Below are positions 61,064-64,000 of a stretch of 64,000 bases of DNA, one piece after another. Where the stretch lies: contig JAJNBJ010000021.1 of assembly GCA_021155965.1 (NCBI GenBank), positions 1 to 64,000 on the forward strand, given 5' to 3'. The DNA is from Flavipsychrobacter sp. (GTDB lineage Bacteria > Bacteroidota > Bacteroidia > Chitinophagales > Chitinophagaceae). How positions within the stretch are numbered: position 1 is the stretch's first letter; every line of letters starts with the position of its first letter. Under the pieces are notes generated by a model. The model was not told where the DNA came from. It ran no database searches and was given only the letters and a program-made list of their open reading frames with translations. Position numbers and translations under genes: made by a program.

Positions 61064-62164
61064 ATGATAACAAAAGAAGCGGTAATAGAAGCACTAAGCC
61101 AGGTGCAGGAACCGGACCTGGGCAAGGACCTCGTTACCCTGAACATGATAAAGGATATTGAGATTGATGGGAAGAACGTTTCGTTTACCGTGATACTCAC
61201 AACACCCGCATGCCCCCTGAAGGATATGATAGAAAAGGCATGTGTGAATGCCATTCGCTTGCTGGTAGATAAAGAGGCAGTGGTAAAGGTGCATATGACC
61301 GCCAACGTGAACAGCAACCGCAAGGACAACAAAGCTGTACTGCCCAATGTGAAGAACATAATAGTAGTGGCAAGCGGAAAGGGCGGCGTTGGTAAATCAA
61401 CTGTGGCAGTGAATTTGGCAATAGGACTGGCACAGGAAGGAGCATCGGTAGGATTGCTGGATGCCGATATTCATGGGCCATCTATACCCATAATGCTGGG
61501 CATGCGCGATGAAAGGCCAAAGATGACCGAAATAGAAGGCAAGGGCATGATAGTGCCGCTGGAGAAATATGGCATAAAGGCTATGTCCATAGGGCTGCTG
61601 ATAGATGAGAAACAGGCAGTAATATGGCGGGGGCCGCAGGCAAGCTCGGCGCTGAAACAGTTCATATCGGATGTGTATTGGGGCGAGCTTGACTACCTGG
61701 TGATAGATATGCCGCCGGGTACGGGAGATATACATCTCACACTGGTGCAAACCGTGCCTGTAACGGGCGCTGTGATAGTATCTACCCCACAGGCTGTAGC
61801 AGCGGCTGATGCGAAAAAAGCCATTGTGATGTTCAAACAGCCGCAAATCAATGTGCCGATACTCGGAATTGTTGAAAATATGGCTTATTTTACACCGCAG
61901 GAGTTGCCTGAAAATAAATACTATATCTTCGGGCAAGGCGGTGCAAAGAGAATGGCAGAGCAGTTTGAGCTGCCTTTCCTTGGTGAAGTACCGATAGTGC
62001 AGAGCATACGTGAGGGTGGCGATAAGGGTGTGCCGGCAGTTATCAATGATGAGCCGGTATCAAAGGCGGCCTTCATCACACTGGCACAAAGAGTGGCACA
62101 GAATGTTGCAATACGTAACGCCAACCTGGAGCCTACGAAGGTGGTGCAGATGGCCGCAAGTTAG
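61064..62164 (+). CDS. apbC: Mrp/NBP35 (ApbC) iron-sulfur carrier ATPase
   Basis: A 366-residue protein. An N-terminal MIP18/DUF59 domain (ALSQVQEPDLGKDLVTLNMIKDI, TTPACPLKDMIEKAC) is followed by a P-loop domain with the deviant Walker A VASGKGGVGKST, LLDADIHGPSIPIML and VIDMPPGTGDIHLT. It assembles or delivers Fe-S clusters. The usual paired CxxC near the C-terminus is not obvious, as in several bacterial Mrp proteins. Confidence 0.95.
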   Translation: MITKEAVIEALSQVQEPDLGKDLVTLNMIKDIEIDGKNVSFTVILTTPACPLKDMIEKACVNAIRLLVDKEAVVKVHMTANVNSNRKDNKAVLPNVKNIIVVASGKGGVGKSTVAVNLAIGLAQEGASVGLLDADIHGPSIPIMLGMRDERPKMTEIEGKGMIVPLEKYGIKAMSIGLLIDEKQAVIWRGPQASSALKQFISDVYWGELDYLVIDMPPGTGDIHLTLVQTVPVTGAVIVSTPQAVAAADAKKAIVMFKQPQINVPILGIVENMAYFTPQELPENKYYIFGQGGAKRMAEQFELPFLGEVPIVQSIREGGDKGVPAVINDEPVSKAAFITLAQRVAQNVAIRNANLEPTKVVQMAAS

Positions 62165-62246
62165 TTGATAGGTTAATAAGTTGATATGGGATCGGTAGCT
62201 GGTGATGAAATAATAATATTGAATTCTTAAAACACGAGACATACTT

Positions 62247-63089
62247 ATGACACGCATTTTGGCTTCCTTACTGATGTTGCTTTCTGTGCAGTCGGTATCG
62301 GCGCAGAGAAAACACAACAAAATAAGCGGCGATGACTTTCCTATATACATGGTGCATGTGCAGGGAGGCAACTTTGACCTTGGCAGCAACGATGATGCCG
62401 AAGACAGGAAACCTGCACATACGGTTACACTGAAAGACTTTTACATAGGCGAGTACGAAGTGACCCAGAAGCAGTGGAAAGAGATCATGAACACCAATCC
62501 ATCTAATTATCAATGTGATGAATGCCCCGTGACAAATGTGAACTGGGATGATGCGCAAGCGTTTATAGAAAAACTGAATGCAAAAACAGGAAGGCATTTC
62601 CGCCTGCCCACGGAGGCTGAATGGGAATATGCGGCGCGCGGCGGCGTGAAGGAAGACCTGGTAAAGGAATACAATAACCCCCGTGGTGGAGTTAATGAGT
62701 TCATGATCAATGACCAGGGCAAAAGAAAGCCCGCCAAAATGAAAGAAGGCAAAAAATACGCAGGGCAAAACCGCCTTGGAGAAATTGCCTGGTATGCACG
62801 TAACTCAGAGAGCCGCCCTCATCCTATAGGCAGAAAGAAACCAAACGAGCTGGGCATATATGATATGACCGGCAATGTGGAAGAATGGTGCAACGACTGG
62901 TATGGCAAAACCTATGGCAGCAAGAACGATGTAGAAAACCCGCAGGGCCCAACAGGCGGTAATGCACGCGTAGTGCGCGGGGGCTCGTACCTGAGTGACC
63001 CGGTTGATTTAGTGGTTACACGCCGTGCAGCATACCTGCCCAATACGCAGGAGCGGTATCTCGGTTTCAGGCTTGCTGAGGATAAATAG
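62247..63089 (+). CDS. Formylglycine-generating enzyme-like (SUMF1) protein, exported
   Basis: A 280-residue exported protein (signal ends SVSAQ) with an FGE-sulfatase fold: VQGGNFDLGSNDD, YIGEYEVTQKQWKEIMNTNPSNY, VTNVNWDDAQAFIEKLNAKTGRHFRLPTEAEWEYAARGG, NELGIYDMTGNVEEWCNDWYG, RVVRGGSYLSDP and ERYLGFRLA. True FGEs oxidise sulfatase Cys with two active-site Cys; here the late Cys residues are largely missing, so it is more likely a ligand-binding or GldJ/GldK-like relative than a sulfatase activator. No sulfatase is nearby. Confidence 0.8.
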   Translation: MTRILASLLMLLSVQSVSAQRKHNKISGDDFPIYMVHVQGGNFDLGSNDDAEDRKPAHTVTLKDFYIGEYEVTQKQWKEIMNTNPSNYQCDECPVTNVNWDDAQAFIEKLNAKTGRHFRLPTEAEWEYAARGGVKEDLVKEYNNPRGGVNEFMINDQGKRKPAKMKEGKKYAGQNRLGEIAWYARNSESRPHPIGRKKPNELGIYDMTGNVEEWCNDWYGKTYGSKNDVENPQGPTGGNARVVRGGSYLSDPVDLVVTRRAAYLPNTQERYLGFRLAEDK

Positions 63090-63139
63090 GAGCAACAGGC
63101 TGTTCTATTTCAGTTAATAGTTGATTATTGCTATCCTCG

Positions 63140-63604
63140 CTATTTAGTGTGTAATGTAATATTATTTTGATAATACTGGTTAGCCGTGCTGTTGAAACCG
63201 GATACCTGGTGGCTCACAAAGCTCATACTGTCATTATCGTAATAATAAATAAGCACCGCATCCAGCGTACCCGCAACAAGCGTATCGAACCGCTTGGTTT
63301 TATTCGCTACATCCGTTGACCGGTAGTTGAGTGTGTAGCCCATAATAGATACAGCAAATCCGTTTATCTTCCCTATTGCGACAGACGTATCAATAAGCAA
63401 ACGGTTAAAAGCATCGGGCCATTCATGGTGGGTTGTATCGCCCGTAAACACAGTATCACCCTTTGCATAACCGCTGATAATACCGGTCAATTGCCGCACG
63501 GTTATCATTCCTGTAGTATGATCTGTAATGGAGTAATTGTTACTTTTATTACATGCCGTGATATGCGCAATAATAAGCGCTGAAAGAAGGGTGAGTTTTT
63601 TCAT
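63140..63604 (-). CDS. Lipoprotein of unknown function
   Basis: A 154-residue protein with an SPII signal (MKKLTLLSALIIAHITAC). The mature part begins NKSNNYSITDHTTGMITVRQLTG and is beta-rich, ending with YYQNNITLHTK. No family is recognised. It is divergent from the truncated lipoprotein gene at the right edge. Confidence 0.6.
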   Translation of the reverse strand: MKKLTLLSALIIAHITACNKSNNYSITDHTTGMITVRQLTGIISGYAKGDTVFTGDTTHHEWPDAFNRLLIDTSVAIGKINGFAVSIMGYTLNYRSTDVANKTKRFDTLVAGTLDAVLIYYYDNDSMSFVSHQVSGFNSTANQYYQNNITLHTK

Positions 63605-63749
63605 AATAGCTCGGTATTGGTTATAATATAGTGGTTTAGGAATAAGAAAGCAAATAATATGCCAAAACTGTTATATTTATCTGCAAATTTTAGGCATTTC
63701 TTGACGTTTGACTTATTAATTTTGGCAGGTTATAGGCAAATTCCCTGGA

Positions 63750-64000
63750 TGAAATCAAGACAACTACTTTTTTTACTTATTGGCATATCTTTTTTCGCAG
63801 CCTGCAGCAGCGACAGCCACCGTTTTAAGGTAATAGGGAATATTGCCGGCATGCCCGGGCAAACAGTGATACTGGAGCAACTGAATGCCAATGATGTCAT
63901 CAACATCATTGACTCGCAAACATCAAACGAAGACGGGCATTTTGAATTATCGGGAGTGGCACCTGAACCGGGACTGTACAGGCTGCACTTCGGGCAAAAC
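63750..64000 (+). CDS. Truncated lipoprotein, DUF4369/TlpA-like N-terminus
   Basis: The gene runs off the window. The visible part has an SPII signal (LLFLLIGISFFAAC) followed by SSDSHRFKVIGNIAGMPGQTVILEQL and EDGHFELSGVAPEPGLYRLHFG. This pattern matches the DUF4369 domain that precedes a thioredoxin-like domain in Bacteroidota periplasmic thiol-disulfide proteins. ATG at 63750. Whether a CxxC thioredoxin domain follows cannot be seen. Confidence 0.7.

Overview
The window looks like a chromosomal stretch of a Bacteroidota bacterium, probably of the Chitinophagales/Sphingobacteriia side. Three things point there. First, promoters of the Bacteroidota form (TTTG, about 19-20 bases, TAnnTTTG) recur at several genes, and Shine-Dalgarno sequences are mostly weak or absent. 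Second, type IX secretion (T9SS) cargo is abundant: three large secreted proteins have a type-A-like C-terminal sorting domain and one has the gliding-type (CHU_C/type B) domain, and a PorQ-like T9SS component is also encoded. Third, there are many SPII lipoproteins and predicted outer-membrane barrels. Species cannot be named from the sequence alone.

Layout. 1-385: promoter and leader, on the minus strand, of what looks like an rRNA operon lying off the left edge. 0.4-10.2 kb: arylsulfotransferase-like protein, a glycine-rich T9SS protein, hpf, a Xer recombinase, rpsU, small unknowns and an NHL-repeat T9SS protein. 10.2-14.7 kb: arginase-fold protein, hflX, and a BlaI repressor next to a BlaR1-type (M56) sensor fused to a cell-wall amidase. 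14.7-24 kb: sugar MFS permease, an L,D-transpeptidase gene broken by one in-frame TGA, CoA-transferase, universal stress protein with a 59-residue proline-rich companion, riboflavin synthase, cutC and a glycosylasparaginase. 24-33 kb: a degenerate PAS histidine kinase, recN, two toxin-antitoxin-like pairs, an aminotransferase, the porQ-yigZ-queG operon and fabI.

33.1-36.9 kb is the accessory region. A gene-free stretch carries a tandem repeat, a helically phased array of GGTATA boxes and a perfect 24-bp-arm hairpin with a T tract. It is followed by an AT-rich three-gene cassette: a small helical protein, a GHKL (MORC/HSP90-like) ATPase, and a protein with a DUF1016-like N-terminus. This is the best candidate here for an undescribed system, plausibly defensive.

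36.9-64 kb: Rieske membrane protein, peptidoglycan transglycosylase, the selenium tRNA-modification pair mnmH-selD, an MNT-HEPN pair, a TMTC-like glycosyltransferase, T9SS cargo, lipoproteins, an HD hydrolase, an M28 peptidase, OmpA-like and carboxypeptidase-regulatory-domain proteins, an Mrp/ApbC ATPase, a formylglycine-generating-enzyme-like protein, and a truncated lipoprotein at the right edge.

Themes. Envelope work dominates (T9SS machinery and cargo, peptidoglycan synthesis, cross-linking and cleavage, lipoproteins). RNA and ribosome upkeep is a second theme (hpf, rpsU, hflX, queG, mnmH/selD). Three toxin-antitoxin-like modules fall between 27 and 42.4 kb, on both sides of the AT-rich cassette.
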